The notes beneath the pieces were generated by a model, which searched no databases, had not been told where the DNA came from, and saw nothing but the letters and a program-made list of their open reading frames with translations. Made by a program: the position numbers and the translations under genes. 64,000 nucleotides of DNA from Candidatus Sericytochromatia bacterium. Lineage in GTDB: Bacteria > Cyanobacteriota > Sericytochromatia > UBA7694. This document shows positions 34,698 through 43,461 of this stretch, in pieces. Every line of letters starts with the position of its first letter. Position 1 is the stretch's first letter. Where the stretch lies: contig JADMKE010000016.1 in NCBI GenBank assembly GCA_018780035.1, positions 372,001-436,000 on the forward strand, read 5' to 3'.

Positions 34698-34806
34698 GGT
34701 TTTTTTCCGTTTCTTCTCAACAATCAAGGGAATTCTATCACTGAAAAAGAGGCGGGAGATCGCCTAAAGTGGATCCTGAACGTAAAAATGTGGAGAAACC
34801 AAGCGC

Positions 34807-35466
34807 ATGATGAAAGAATACTCCAGTGATATGATTGCCAGCCAGATTGGTGTTCCTCAGCAGCAGGTGGAAACCTGGGCTGAAGAATTTCACATTCCCT
34901 ACCGGCAGAAGGGCGTTAGCCGCAATTTTGAGCAAGAAGCCATGGACGTGCTCAAAACCATCAAAAATCTCAAAGATGGCAACCGTGGCTTTGACACCAT
35001 CCGCCAGAAAATCGAAGTGACCCATCCTGCTGTTTGGGAAGGCCCTCCTGCCACGGGTCTGCCTTCGGCCCAGGCTTTGGAAAAACTGGTTGAAGATACC
35101 ATTGAGCGCAGCTTCGATAAAAAATGGAACCAATTGCTTGAACAATTGGGAGATCTCAATGAATTGGCAGAGAAATACGCCCAAGCCAGTTACAGCATAG
35201 GTCAAATGACTGAACAGGCCCGCACCTTGGAAGAGATCAATCTGCGTCTCAAGGCCCAATTGCAGGTCTTGCCCTCACCCGATGAGTGGCAGGCCATGCA
35301 AGAGCGTGAACTGCTCTACAAAAAACTGCTCTACGATTTGCACAGCCGGGTGCAAAAACTCGAATATGGTGAACAGGCCGAAACCACCCTGCTCGAAGCC
35401 GAAGGTTTGCCCCCGATTGGCCCCGAAGTTATGCAGACACCCGACGATCAGCGTACCGTCGCTTAA
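34807..35466 (+). CDS. MerR-like helix-turn-helix protein with coiled-coil tail
   Basis: 219 residues. The N-terminus (YSSDMIASQIGVPQQQVETWAEEFHIPYRQKGVSRNFE then AMDVLKTIKNL, shown in parts) fits the MerR-type winged helix: a short HTH, a wing with a basic turn, and a helix. The rest is a long, charged coiled coil (about 100-200) with no ligand-binding domain. This layout resembles RacA-like DNA-organising proteins and other MerR-with-coil proteins more than classical metal sensors. GGAG lies 11 bases upstream. It starts a three-gene run with a secreted nuclease-like protein (2-base gap) and a K+ channel (8-base gap). Confidence 0.75.
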   Translation: MMKEYSSDMIASQIGVPQQQVETWAEEFHIPYRQKGVSRNFEQEAMDVLKTIKNLKDGNRGFDTIRQKIEVTHPAVWEGPPATGLPSAQALEKLVEDTIERSFDKKWNQLLEQLGDLNELAEKYAQASYSIGQMTEQARTLEEINLRLKAQLQVLPSPDEWQAMQERELLYKKLLYDLHSRVQKLEYGEQAETTLLEAEGLPPIGPEVMQTPDDQRTVA

Positions 35467-35468
35467 TT

Positions 35469-36050
35469 ATGGAGCGCATGACCCTGGTTTTTTGGACTGT
35501 GATTGTCTGTTTATTGGGCACTTCAGCTTTTTACGGATTTTCGGCTGAGCAGCGCCGCAGCAAGGTGCAAAAGACCAGTGGGGTTGTCAACAGTGGCGAT
35601 TTATTGAACTTGGTGGAGGTCCTCGACGGCGACAGTATTCTCGCAGGCAAAGCGGGTGAAGAACCTGTGGGGCTTAGGCTGGTGGGCATCAAAGCTTTTG
35701 ATGCCAAAGTCGAAAAAGATGTGATGACACCGTTTGCCCAAGCGGGGGTTGAATTACTCAAACGCGAACTGGCCAATAAACCCCTGCGTGTGTCGCTCAG
35801 CGCCTCTTCTGCCCAAGACAAATACGGACGCTATTTGGCCACGATTTATGCCGATGATCAGGATATCTCTTTGCAATTGATTCGCCAGGGTTTGGCTTTG
35901 GTTTATCCTGTTTATCCTTTTCCTTCGCTTTCTTTTTATTTACAGGAACAGGAATTGGCCCATGCCAAGCGGCGTGGCTTTTGGTCGCATAAACAGGCCA
36001 GTGAAAGGGCCATGGCCCAGATGCGCGAATGGCGCAGCCAATCTGAATAG
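35469..36050 (+). CDS. Thermonuclease-like (SNase-domain) protein with N-terminal anchor
   Basis: 193 residues. A hydrophobic N-terminal helix (TLVFWTVIVCLLGTSAFYGF) anchors or exports it. The SNase/OB fold shows VEVLDGDSILA, GLRLVGIKAFDAK, VSLSASSAQDKYGRYLATIY and LQLIRQGLALVYP. The active-site set of staphylococcal nuclease (Asp in DGDS, Arg in LRL.GI, Glu, and Arg in YGR) is mostly present, but the usual 'IDAPE' Glu is replaced (KAFDAKVEK), so nuclease activity is uncertain. It acts outside the cytoplasm or at the membrane. It sits 2 bases after the MerR-like gene and 8 before the channel gene. Confidence 0.85.
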   Translation: MERMTLVFWTVIVCLLGTSAFYGFSAEQRRSKVQKTSGVVNSGDLLNLVEVLDGDSILAGKAGEEPVGLRLVGIKAFDAKVEKDVMTPFAQAGVELLKRELANKPLRVSLSASSAQDKYGRYLATIYADDQDISLQLIRQGLALVYPVYPFPSLSFYLQEQELAHAKRRGFWSHKQASERAMAQMREWRSQSE

Positions 36051-36058
36051 AGGCAGAC

Positions 36059-37102
36059 ATGTTTCAGGTTTTGTTTCAGCTATTTAATAAAAAAACATTG
36101 CGCAATCCGCCTGCCTTTTTGCGTGTGAGTGCCCTGATGATCGCGCTCTTGCTCTACGGCACCACGGGTTTTCTCTATTTTGAGTTGCCCAATAATCCCG
36201 ACCTCACTTGGTGGGATGCCCTGTGGTACACAATCGTGACCTTGACCACCGTGGGTTATGGCGATTTTTTCCCAAAAAGCCCGGGCGGACGTTTTTTTGT
36301 GGGTGGGCCGATTATGGTTTTTGGGATTGGCCTCTTGGGCTATGCCCTCTCATTGATTGCTTCGGTGCTTGTCACCTCAAAGACAAAGGAGATCAAAGGA
36401 ATGTCAGCATTTAAATTCAAAGATCATTTGGTCTTGTTTAATTTTGCCGGGCTGGCCAAAGTGGAGCGGGTTTTGGCTGAGCTGGCCCTCGATCCTGCGG
36501 TGGGGAATGTTCCCGTGGTGCTGGTTGATGAAGATCTCGAAGAATTGCCACTGGAGCTGCAAAAAAAGGGGGTTCACTATGTGCGCGGCAATCCGACCCG
36601 AGACAATACCTTGCTGCGGGCAGGAATTGATACCGCCCATCATGCGGTGATTATGACCCGTGATGCAACCAACCCAGCTTCAGACAATCTCAATCTGGCA
36701 ATTGTTTTGGCGATTGAAGGCCGAGCCAAAAAGGTCAATACGGTGGTGGAATGTATTGACCCTGGTTCTGAAGAGCTGCTGCGCAAGGCGGGCAGCGATA
36801 AAATTGTCTGTAGCAGTCGTTTTGATGCCTATTTTATAAGTCAAGAATTACTCAATCCCGGTATTCAAGAGATCTTGGGTGAGTTGTTGACCGTGGCCGT
36901 GGGGCAGCAATTTTATTTGGTGCCGGTCAACCAGGCTGGTACCTTTGCAGACATGGCCCAGCGCGCTTTGCAGCAAGGGCATCTGGCTTTGGGGATTCAT
37001 TACAATGCTAAAAATTTTAAGCTCAATCCCGCTCTGAGCGAGAATGTGCCTGTGGGGGCAGCTGTGATTACAATTGGGCCTCAGCGTCTTGAGCGGATCT
37101 AG
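36059..37102 (+). CDS. Two-helix K+ channel with RCK domain
   Basis: 347 residues. First helix at ALMIALLLYGTTGFLYF, pore helix and filter WYTIVTLTTVGYGDFFP (TVGYGD signature), second helix at IMVFGIGLLGYALSLIASVLV. The cytoplasmic part resembles the RCK/TrkA-N domain (VPVVLVDEDLEELP, VRGNPTRDNTLLRAGI, AVIMTRDATNPASDNLNLAI), followed by a TrkA-C-like part (VAVGQQFYLVPV). The usual Rossmann GxGxxG is replaced by NFAGLAKVERVL, so nucleotide binding may be altered or lost. AGAGG is 7 bases before the ATG. Last gene of the three-gene operon; a promoter for the next gene follows. Confidence 0.92.
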   Translation: MFQVLFQLFNKKTLRNPPAFLRVSALMIALLLYGTTGFLYFELPNNPDLTWWDALWYTIVTLTTVGYGDFFPKSPGGRFFVGGPIMVFGIGLLGYALSLIASVLVTSKTKEIKGMSAFKFKDHLVLFNFAGLAKVERVLAELALDPAVGNVPVVLVDEDLEELPLELQKKGVHYVRGNPTRDNTLLRAGIDTAHHAVIMTRDATNPASDNLNLAIVLAIEGRAKKVNTVVECIDPGSEELLRKAGSDKIVCSSRFDAYFISQELLNPGIQEILGELLTVAVGQQFYLVPVNQAGTFADMAQRALQQGHLALGIHYNAKNFKLNPALSENVPVGAAVITIGPQRLERI

Positions 37103-37107
37103 GCTTA

Positions 37108-37136
37108 TTGACCCTGTCCAAAAGACTTTCTATAAT
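37108..37136 (+). promoter_or_regulatory. Strong sigma70-type promoter for the 37234 gene
   Basis: TTGACC (37108-37113), exact 17-base spacer, TATAAT (37131-37136). The transcript would start near 37143 and carry an A+T-rich leader of about 90 bases. Confidence 0.85.
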
Positions 37137-37233
37137 GAGTCATCTTGTGTAAATTGAGTCCTATTTATTTATTTTGTTAAACAAAAGAATAAATTTAAAA
37201 AATTAGTAATATTCCACTTATAGAAAGTGAACC

Positions 37234-37983
37234 ATGACAGAAAATACAGAAATAAACGAAGAAAAAGACGCTGGTTTTGATGTCTTTGAGCTATTGGTCG
37301 CCCTCTTATTGGGCTTGGCTGCCACAGGTGCAGCCTGGTCGGGTTATCAAGCGGGCTTGTGGACGGGCAATCAGTCTTCCGCTTATGCCGAAGCTGCTAC
37401 AACCGCGATCAAAGCTGCCACCGACAAAACCGATGCCATGATCAATATTGCCCAGGATTACCAAATTGATATCCTCGGCAAACAGATTTTGCGCGAAGCC
37501 AAAACCAGCAAAAACCCGGCCGTCAGAGAAAATTTACTGGAGATGGCCGACTATCTCTACACCTGGCAAATGAGCCCTGAAGCTTACGAAAGCTTGGGCT
37601 TGCCCGAGGCCAAACATGCCACCAATATCAAGGTGGATGACGAAGATGCAGAAGGCCTGAGCGAAAAAGAACTGTTCGAATTGGCTTTGCACAATGATTT
37701 GGATGATGCAGGCAATCAATACGAAGAACAAATGGTGGCGGATGCCAATGCCATGTTCAAAAAAGCCGATGGCTTTTTTAATGCCGGTCAAGAGCACAAT
37801 ACCCGTGGCGATCGCTTTGATCTCGTTGGGGTGGTTTATACCATTTCGCTGTTCTTCGCAGGTTTGGCCCTGGTCTTTAAAACAAAAATGAGATGGGGCT
37901 TTTTTGGTGCCGGTGTCTTGATTTTCTTGCTGTCGAGCTATTTCCTCTTTACCATGAAGTGGGCCGCGATTATCCCCGGTTAA
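37234..37983 (+). CDS. Membrane protein with periplasmic helical domain (DUF4337-like)
   Basis: 249 residues. After an acidic N-terminus comes a first helix (FELLVALLLGLAATGAAWSGYQAG), a large external helical region (about 45-185) rich in Ala, Glu and Asp, and two closing helices (VGVVYTISLFFAGLALVF and WGFFGAGVLIFLLSSYFLF). The motif AAWSGYQAGLWTGNQS resembles DUF4337-type proteins, which are of unknown function. It has its own strong promoter and a strong hairpin behind it, so it is a single-gene unit. Confidence 0.75.
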   Translation: MTENTEINEEKDAGFDVFELLVALLLGLAATGAAWSGYQAGLWTGNQSSAYAEAATTAIKAATDKTDAMINIAQDYQIDILGKQILREAKTSKNPAVRENLLEMADYLYTWQMSPEAYESLGLPEAKHATNIKVDDEDAEGLSEKELFELALHNDLDDAGNQYEEQMVADANAMFKKADGFFNAGQEHNTRGDRFDLVGVVYTISLFFAGLALVFKTKMRWGFFGAGVLIFLLSSYFLFTMKWAAIIPG

Positions 37984-38002
37984 CATTTCTTTTTGACCTG
38001 AT

Positions 38003-38045
38003 AATTGGCACCGAATTACCCATTCGGTGCCAATTCAACATTTTT
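38003..38045 (+). terminator. 14-bp perfect hairpin with U-tract
   Basis: AATTGGCACCGAAT (38003-38016), loop TACCC, ATTCGGTGCCAATT (38022-38035), then CAACA and TTTTT. The stem is unusually long and perfect. The U-tract is 5 bases away, so it is either a terminator or an RNA-stabilising 3' hairpin. Confidence 0.75.
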
Positions 38046-38060
38046 GAGTTCTGGCCTCAA

Positions 38061-38089
38061 TTGAGTTACGCTGCTGATGGTGCTACAGT
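38061..38089 (+). promoter_or_regulatory. Sigma70-type promoter for the sugar transporter
   Basis: TTGAGT (38061-38066), 17-base spacer, TACAGT (38084-38089). The start would be near 38096, followed by AAGG and ATG 38120. Confidence 0.65.
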
Positions 38090-38119
38090 AGAAAAAATGG
38101 ATTTAAATTAAGGACACCT

Positions 38120-39406
38120 ATGGCAGCCACCTCTTCACCTGCTCCGTCAGACAGCTCTACACCCAGCTATACCACGCCTTTGGTCGTTGTGACCTTGCTC
38201 TTTTTTATGTGGGGGTTTCTGACCTGTCTCAATGATATTTTGATTCCCCACCTCAAGGCCTTGTTTGATCTCACGTATACCCAAAGTGCACTGATCCAAT
38301 TTACCTTTTTTACCGCGTATTTTGTGATGTCGATTCCATCGGGCAAAATTATTTCGCGCTTTGGTTACCAAAAGGGCATTGTGGTTGGGCTCTTAACTGC
38401 CGGTGTGGGCGCGTTGCTCTTTTACCCGGCAGCCAGCGTGCCTTCTTATCCCCTGTTTTTGCTGGCGCTGTTTGTGCTGGCTTCGGGCATTACTCTGCTA
38501 CAGGTGGCAGCCAACCCCTATGTGGCGGTACTGGGCCGGCCAGAGACTGCTTCCAGCCGCCTGAACCTCACCCAGGCCTTTAATTCACTCGGCACCACCC
38601 TCGCGCCCTATTTTGGCGCATTGTTTATTCTCTCTGGCACGATGTTGAGCAGTGATGCCATGAGCAAACTCGACCCGGCCAAATTGCAGGCCTACCGCTT
38701 GGCTGAAGCGGCTTCGGTGCAAATGCCCTATCTGGCTCTGGGCCTCGCGCTTGGCGTGCTGGCTTTGGCGATGGCCAAGTTTAAATTGCCGGTGATTGCC
38801 AGCGTCGAAGACCCCGAAGCCAAAGCTGTTAAATTGAGTGAGGCCTTTAAGCACAAACATTTGGTGCTGGGTGCCCTGGCGATCTTTGTCTATGTGGGAG
38901 CTGAAGTCTCTGTGGGCAGTTTTTTGGTCAATTTTCTCGGCCAACCAGATATTGCAGGGCTCAAAGAATCAGCCGCAGCAGGTTTTGTCACGTATTATTG
39001 GGGCGGGGCCATGTTGGGCCGTTTTGTGGGTTCGGCCCTGATGCAAAAAATCCAACCCGGCAAATTGCTGGGGGTTTTTGCGCTGGTGGCCAGCGGCCTG
39101 GTCTTTGCCACAACGTTGCTGACAGGCCAAGTGGCAATGTGGACGATTTTGGCCGTGGGTCTGTTTAATTCAATTATGTTTCCCACGATTTTTACCCTTG
39201 GTATCAACGGCCTGGGCAAAGTCACCAGCCAAGGCTCCAGTTTGCTGGTGATGGCCATTGTCGGTGGGGCGATCATTCCCCTCGGTCAAGGTGCGCTGGC
39301 GGATACCATCGGCATTCATACGGCCTTTGTCTTGCCCGCGATCTGCTATTTGTATATTGCCTATTACGGTTTTGTGGGCTCTAAGCCCAAAGCTGCTGTG
39401 GTTTGA
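38120..39406 (+). CDS. MFS sugar transporter, FucP/GluP type
   Basis: 428 residues, 12 predicted membrane helices. The first helix has the FucP-family signature [20 protein letters not shown], followed by [19 protein letters not shown] and [11 protein letters not shown], then [17 protein letters not shown] and [18 protein letters not shown]. This family brings in L-fucose, glucose or galactose with protons. The key Asp/Glu of FucP align roughly with LND and later acidic residues. Single-gene unit with its own promoter; it converges on the DppC gene with one base between stops. Confidence 0.92.
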   Translation: MAATSSPAPSDSSTPSYTTPLVVVTLLFFMWGFLTCLNDILIPHLKALFDLTYTQSALIQFTFFTAYFVMSIPSGKIISRFGYQKGIVVGLLTAGVGALLFYPAASVPSYPLFLLALFVLASGITLLQVAANPYVAVLGRPETASSRLNLTQAFNSLGTTLAPYFGALFILSGTMLSSDAMSKLDPAKLQAYRLAEAASVQMPYLALGLALGVLALAMAKFKLPVIASVEDPEAKAVKLSEAFKHKHLVLGALAIFVYVGAEVSVGSFLVNFLGQPDIAGLKESAAAGFVTYYWGGAMLGRFVGSALMQKIQPGKLLGVFALVASGLVFATTLLTGQVAMWTILAVGLFNSIMFPTIFTLGINGLGKVTSQGSSLLVMAIVGGAIIPLGQGALADTIGIHTAFVLPAICYLYIAYYGFVGSKPKAAVV

Positions 39407-39407
39407 T

Positions 39408-40289
39408 CTACATCTTCTTGGCGGTGCGAGGGTCAAACAAGTCGCGCAGGCCGTCACCCATCAGGTTAAAGGCCACCACCACGCCCATGATTGCCAGACC
39501 GGGAAAGGTCAGGGTCCAGGGGGCTGTGCGGATAAAGTCTTTGGCATTGCTCAACATGGTGCCCCATTCGGGGGTGGGGGGCTGGGCACCCAGTCCCAAG
39601 AAACTCAGGCCTGCGGTTTCGAGAATCGCAGCCCCAATCCCGAGGGTGGCTTGCACAATCAGTGGCGAGAGGCAATTGGGCAAAATATGAAAGGCAATGA
39701 TGCGGGTGTGGCTGGCCCCCATGGCATGGGAGGCCTCGATAAACTCTTGGTTGCGCACCTGCAGGGTGGTCGAACGCAGGAGGCGGGCATAAAGCGGTAC
39801 ATTCACGATCCCAATGGCGATCATGGCGTTGTTCAAACCCGGCCCGAGAATGGCCACGATCAAAATGGCCAAAAGAATGCTGGGGAAAGCCAGAATAATG
39901 TCGATGCCCCGCATCAAGACTTCGCCGACCATACCGCCAAAATAACCGGCGATCACGCCAATCAAGGAGCCCACAATCAAGGCGATCCCCACTGAGAGCA
40001 GGCCCACCCTGAGCGAGACCTGGGCACCGTAAATGATGCGGGCGCAGATATCCCGGCCCAAATCATCGGTGCCAAACCAATGGGCGGCAGACGGCGGCAG
40101 AAGGCGGGCATCTAGATTTTTTTCAATCGGGTTGTACTGGGTAAAGAGCTGGGGAAAAAAGGCCAGCAATAAAAAGACAACCACAATGCTGCCACCAAAG
40201 ACAAAGGCTTTGTTGCGCAACAGGCGCCTGCCCACGACGACCCAAGAGGCCTGTTCTGTTACTGGAGCAACCAGATCGGCTGTAATCAT
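39408..40289 (-). CDS. DppC/OppC-type ABC transporter permease
   Basis: 293 residues. The N-terminal OppC domain (RRLLRNKAFVFGGSIVVVFL) is followed by HWFGTDDLGRDICARIIYGAQVSLRVG and the permease domain with the EAA loop IEASHAMGASHTRIIAFHILPN. The end is GLRDLFDPR, all typical for the second permease of peptide or nickel importers. No DppA, DppB, DppD or DppF is nearby, so its partners must be elsewhere. It starts 6 bases after the purine nucleoside phosphorylase stop, with no clear ribosome-binding site, and is probably translated by coupling. Confidence 0.94.
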   Translation of the reverse strand: MITADLVAPVTEQASWVVVGRRLLRNKAFVFGGSIVVVFLLLAFFPQLFTQYNPIEKNLDARLLPPSAAHWFGTDDLGRDICARIIYGAQVSLRVGLLSVGIALIVGSLIGVIAGYFGGMVGEVLMRGIDIILAFPSILLAILIVAILGPGLNNAMIAIGIVNVPLYARLLRSTTLQVRNQEFIEASHAMGASHTRIIAFHILPNCLSPLIVQATLGIGAAILETAGLSFLGLGAQPPTPEWGTMLSNAKDFIRTAPWTLTFPGLAIMGVVVAFNLMGDGLRDLFDPRTAKKM

Positions 40290-40295
40290 ACCGGG

Positions 40296-41117
40296 TTAAA
40301 GGGCTTTCAAGGTGGCGACAAGCAGCTGGGAGAATTTTGAGCTGCTCTCATTGACCACACGCAACACGTCCGCGCCGGTGGCATGGTGACCTGTGTCGGG
40401 AATGGCCATATCGCTGATCAGGGCCAATCCGAGTACTTTCATACCACGGTGTACTGCCATGATCACTTCGGGCACAATCGACATGCCCACGGAGTCACAG
40501 CCCCACTGCATTAACATACGCAGTTCAGCGGGGGTAAAAAAGACCGGGCCGGTAATGCCACAGTAAACGCCTTCGTGCAGGCGCAGACCGGATTGCAGGG
40601 CCACTTGATGGGCCACCTGGCGCAGAGCCGGGGTATAGGCGTCAAACATGACCGGGAAGCGGGGGCCAATTTCTTCGTCATTGGTACCAATCAGGGGATT
40701 GCTGCCAGTAAAATTGATATGATCGCGGATCAACATGATGTCGCCAGGAACAAAATTATAATTCAGGCCGCCGGTGGCGCAGGTGGCGATCAGCGTGTGC
40801 ACACCCATCTCTTTCATCACGGCGATGGGCAAAGTAACCTGTTGTTGGCTATAACCTTCGTAGGTGTGAAAACGTCCCTGCATCATGACGACATTTTTGC
40901 CACCGAGGGTGCCAACCACCAGATTGCCGGCATGTCCAGGGGCGGTAGAGGTCGGGAAATTGGGGATTTCGCCGTAGGGAATCACGACTGCATTTTCAGC
41001 GGACTCGGCCAAGACACCCAGGCCAGAGCCCAGGATGACGCCGTATTCTGGTTTGACATGGGACTGTTCCAGAATTTGGCCTGCAAGTTGTGTCAGCTGA
41101 TCTTTGTGGTTGTTCAT
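40296..41117 (-). CDS. Purine nucleoside phosphorylase, trimeric type
   Basis: 273 residues. Cleaves (deoxy)guanosine or inosine with phosphate to free base and (deoxy)ribose-1-phosphate. Motifs are VILGSGLGVLAE (phosphate-binding Ser), GHAGNLVVG, MQGRFHTYEGYS (His/Arg/Tyr), TCATGGLN, RDHINFTGSNPLIG, GITGPVFFTPAELRML and SVGMSIVPEVIMA. The base-recognition Glu of the usual GPxFET motif is changed to 'GPVFFT', and Asn243-like is 'LISDMA' (Ser/Asp), which may shift base preference. First gene of a unit with DppC. Confidence 0.93.
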   Translation of the reverse strand: MNNHKDQLTQLAGQILEQSHVKPEYGVILGSGLGVLAESAENAVVIPYGEIPNFPTSTAPGHAGNLVVGTLGGKNVVMMQGRFHTYEGYSQQQVTLPIAVMKEMGVHTLIATCATGGLNYNFVPGDIMLIRDHINFTGSNPLIGTNDEEIGPRFPVMFDAYTPALRQVAHQVALQSGLRLHEGVYCGITGPVFFTPAELRMLMQWGCDSVGMSIVPEVIMAVHRGMKVLGLALISDMAIPDTGHHATGADVLRVVNESSSKFSQLLVATLKAL

Positions 41118-41271
41118 TTACGAGGGGGGCCTTTCAAAAGCAAAATATCTTTGACATTTTACCATATTCTCGCTCCCGCTTTCTTTCTTGTGACCCATTC
41201 ACCGATGCAGGCGATCCCCCCGTGTTACAATGGCAGAATAAACTGATAAAGACCGATGCAGACAATTCTTC

Positions 41272-42333
41272 ATGCGTGAAAACTGGCCTTACGTAGTAAC
41301 TTTTTTAATGGCTTGGCTCAGTGCCGACCTCTTGGTGCCTGTGGTGCGCAGCTTTGCTTATAAAGTGGGCAAGGTCGACAAACCCGGCACCCGCAAAATC
41401 CATACCAATCCCATTCCCCGGATGGGTGGCATTGCCATTTGTCTGGGCTTTTTTATCTCCTTACTGGGGATCGAATATCTGCGCCCCGGCTATTTTTCGC
41501 TCTTGCCTTCGGAGTGGAAAGGGATTGTGCTCGGTGGCATTTTGATCTTTATTGTTGGGCTGATCGACGACCTCTTTGATATGCCTGCGAAGATCAAGCT
41601 TTTGGGCCAAATTGCGGCCGCCAGTGTGGCCTTTTGGTTTGGCGTCAAGCTTTCGTTTATCTCCAATCCGATGGGCGGGCTGATTCTCTTCCCTGACTGG
41701 TTGAGTTTTGCCCTGACGGTCTTTTGGTTGGTGGCGATTACCAATACGATCAACTTAATTGATGGCCTTGATGGCCTCGCAGGTGGCGTTTCGACCATCG
41801 CGGGGATTACCCTGTTTATGTTGGCCCTTGAGCGCAACCAGGGCCTGAGCGCCTTGATTGCCATTGCACTCGTGGGCGGAACCATGGGCTTCTTGCGCTA
41901 TAATTTCAACCCAGCCAAGATCTTTATGGGCGACTGCGGAAGTCTGTTTTTGGGTTTTATGCTCGGCAGTCTTTCGCTCACAGGAGCCATGAAAGTGGCC
42001 GCGACGGTGGCGGTGTTTTTGCCGATCCTCATTCTCGGCATCCCGATTTTTGACACGGCCTTTGCGATTGTGCGCCGTTTAGTCACCCGCAAGCCGATCT
42101 TTCAGGCCGACAGAGGGCACCTCCATCACCGCCTGCTCAACATTGGGCTTTCCCAGCGCCGGGCCGTGCTCTTGATCTATGGCTTTAGCACTTTCTTGGG
42201 GGGGCTGGCCCTGTATTTGGTCAAATACTCCCAGGCCAAGGTGCTGATCATTGTTTCGTTGATGATGATTCTCTGGGGCGTGGTCGATCTGCGCAGTTTT
42301 TGGCCTGCCAAACGCAGCAGCGAAAGCAGCTAG
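41272..42333 (+). CDS. WecA/MraY-family polyprenyl-phosphate sugar-1-phosphate transferase
   Basis: 353 residues, about 10-11 membrane helices. Signatures are VGKVDKPGTRKIHTNPIPRMGG, GLIDDLFDMPAKIKLLGQ (DD motif), TINLIDGLDGLAGG, FMGDCGSLFLGFMLG and the sugar-specificity loop QADRGHLHHRLL (HIHH-type). This points to the WecA/TagO group, which transfers GlcNAc-1-phosphate to undecaprenyl phosphate to begin O-antigen, teichoic-acid or similar polymers. It is not MraY, which has a different loop and is in the cell-wall cluster. TACAAT at 41226-41231 is a possible -10. Convergent with rsgA. Confidence 0.93.
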   Translation: MRENWPYVVTFLMAWLSADLLVPVVRSFAYKVGKVDKPGTRKIHTNPIPRMGGIAICLGFFISLLGIEYLRPGYFSLLPSEWKGIVLGGILIFIVGLIDDLFDMPAKIKLLGQIAAASVAFWFGVKLSFISNPMGGLILFPDWLSFALTVFWLVAITNTINLIDGLDGLAGGVSTIAGITLFMLALERNQGLSALIAIALVGGTMGFLRYNFNPAKIFMGDCGSLFLGFMLGSLSLTGAMKVAATVAVFLPILILGIPIFDTAFAIVRRLVTRKPIFQADRGHLHHRLLNIGLSQRRAVLLIYGFSTFLGGLALYLVKYSQAKVLIIVSLMMILWGVVDLRSFWPAKRSSESS

Positions 42334-42357
42334 GTGCTTTTTCCGGGTTAGACCGGG

Positions 42358-43419
42358 CTAGATTCGCCACTCTTCGGGGGTGAGTTCTTCTAAGGCATCT
42401 GGGTCGAGTTCGGCCCAATTGTTGATCTGTTCCAGGGCCTGTTTTTGTGTGCGGCGGCTGCGCACCCGGCCCACTGTGCCCAATTTGAGCACTTGGTTTT
42501 GCAGGTTTTTGCCCACGGCTTTTTTAGTCAGGTCTTCGCTCTTGCGGGAGTCTTGCCGCTCGCGAAAGCGCTCCTCGACTTCTTGCAGCAGGCGCAGGTA
42601 ATTGTAATAGCGCTCAGATTCGGTATCACAGTTTTCTTTGATCGCGCAGTTTTCCTCTTCACGGTGCAGGCAGTCGTTGTATTCACATTTGCCCAACCAG
42701 CGTGCAAATTCGGGATAATAATTGGCCAGTTCTGAGGCCTCCAGCGGCGGCAATTCACAGGCACTAAAACCCGGACTGTCGGCTATCCAGCCGGTTTGAT
42801 CTTTGTAATAAACCGGGTGCAGAGAGACATGGCGGGTGGTGTGTTTGCCTGTGCCGAGTTTTTGGTTGACTTCGCCCGTGCTCAAATGGCAATCGGGGTT
42901 GAAGCGGTTGATCAGCGAGGATTTGCCCACGCCTGAGGGGCCCGCCAACACCGAGACTTTTTTCATCAAGGTGGCTTCGAGGGCTTCGAGGCCTTCACCG
43001 GTGGCAGAAGAGAAAAAGTAGAGGGGGAATTCACAGTATTCTTCGCGCAACCACTCTTCCAGCTCTTCGTCGGCCAGATCGGTTTTGCTCACACAGATCA
43101 CGGGTTCGAGTTTTTCCCAGCGCACAGACAAGATCAGGCGGTCGATCAAATTGCTGTTAAAATCTGGCTGCAGGCATGACATGACCAGCAATACCTGGTC
43201 AATATTGGCCATCGCCGGGCGCTGTAATTCGTTGCGGCGGGGCTCAAATCCCACAATCACGGGGCGTTCGTCTTCGCTGTTTTCGAGCGTCACGCGATCG
43301 CCCACACGCAGGGTCTCTCCGGCTTTTTTAATATTGGCCCGCTGGGTACACAACATGACCTGATCGCCCGAGACGACCGAATAAAAATTGGCCTCGACCT
43401 TGGTGACGAGCCCTTCCAT
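42358..43419 (-). CDS. rsgA: Ribosome small-subunit-dependent GTPase RsgA
   Basis: 353 residues. Circularly permuted GTPase that checks maturation of the 30S subunit. The OB-fold N-terminus is followed by G4 CVSKTDLAD, then G1 GPSGVGKSSLIN, G2 TTRHVSLH and G3 DSPGFSACE. The C-terminal zinc knuckle has the Cys/His set in GKCEYNDCLHREEENCAIKE. A C-terminal extension of about 60 residues, rich in Lys/Arg/Gln then acidic, is longer than in standard RsgA. It follows rlmN after 42 bases on the same strand. Confidence 0.96.
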   Translation of the reverse strand: MEGLVTKVEANFYSVVSGDQVMLCTQRANIKKAGETLRVGDRVTLENSEDERPVIVGFEPRRNELQRPAMANIDQVLLVMSCLQPDFNSNLIDRLILSVRWEKLEPVICVSKTDLADEELEEWLREEYCEFPLYFFSSATGEGLEALEATLMKKVSVLAGPSGVGKSSLINRFNPDCHLSTGEVNQKLGTGKHTTRHVSLHPVYYKDQTGWIADSPGFSACELPPLEASELANYYPEFARWLGKCEYNDCLHREEENCAIKENCDTESERYYNYLRLLQEVEERFRERQDSRKSEDLTKKAVGKNLQNQVLKLGTVGRVRSRRTQKQALEQINNWAELDPDALEELTPEEWRI

Positions 43420-43461
43420 TACGGTTGAACCCCGTGCTTAGGCCTGTGCTCAGGCCTATGA

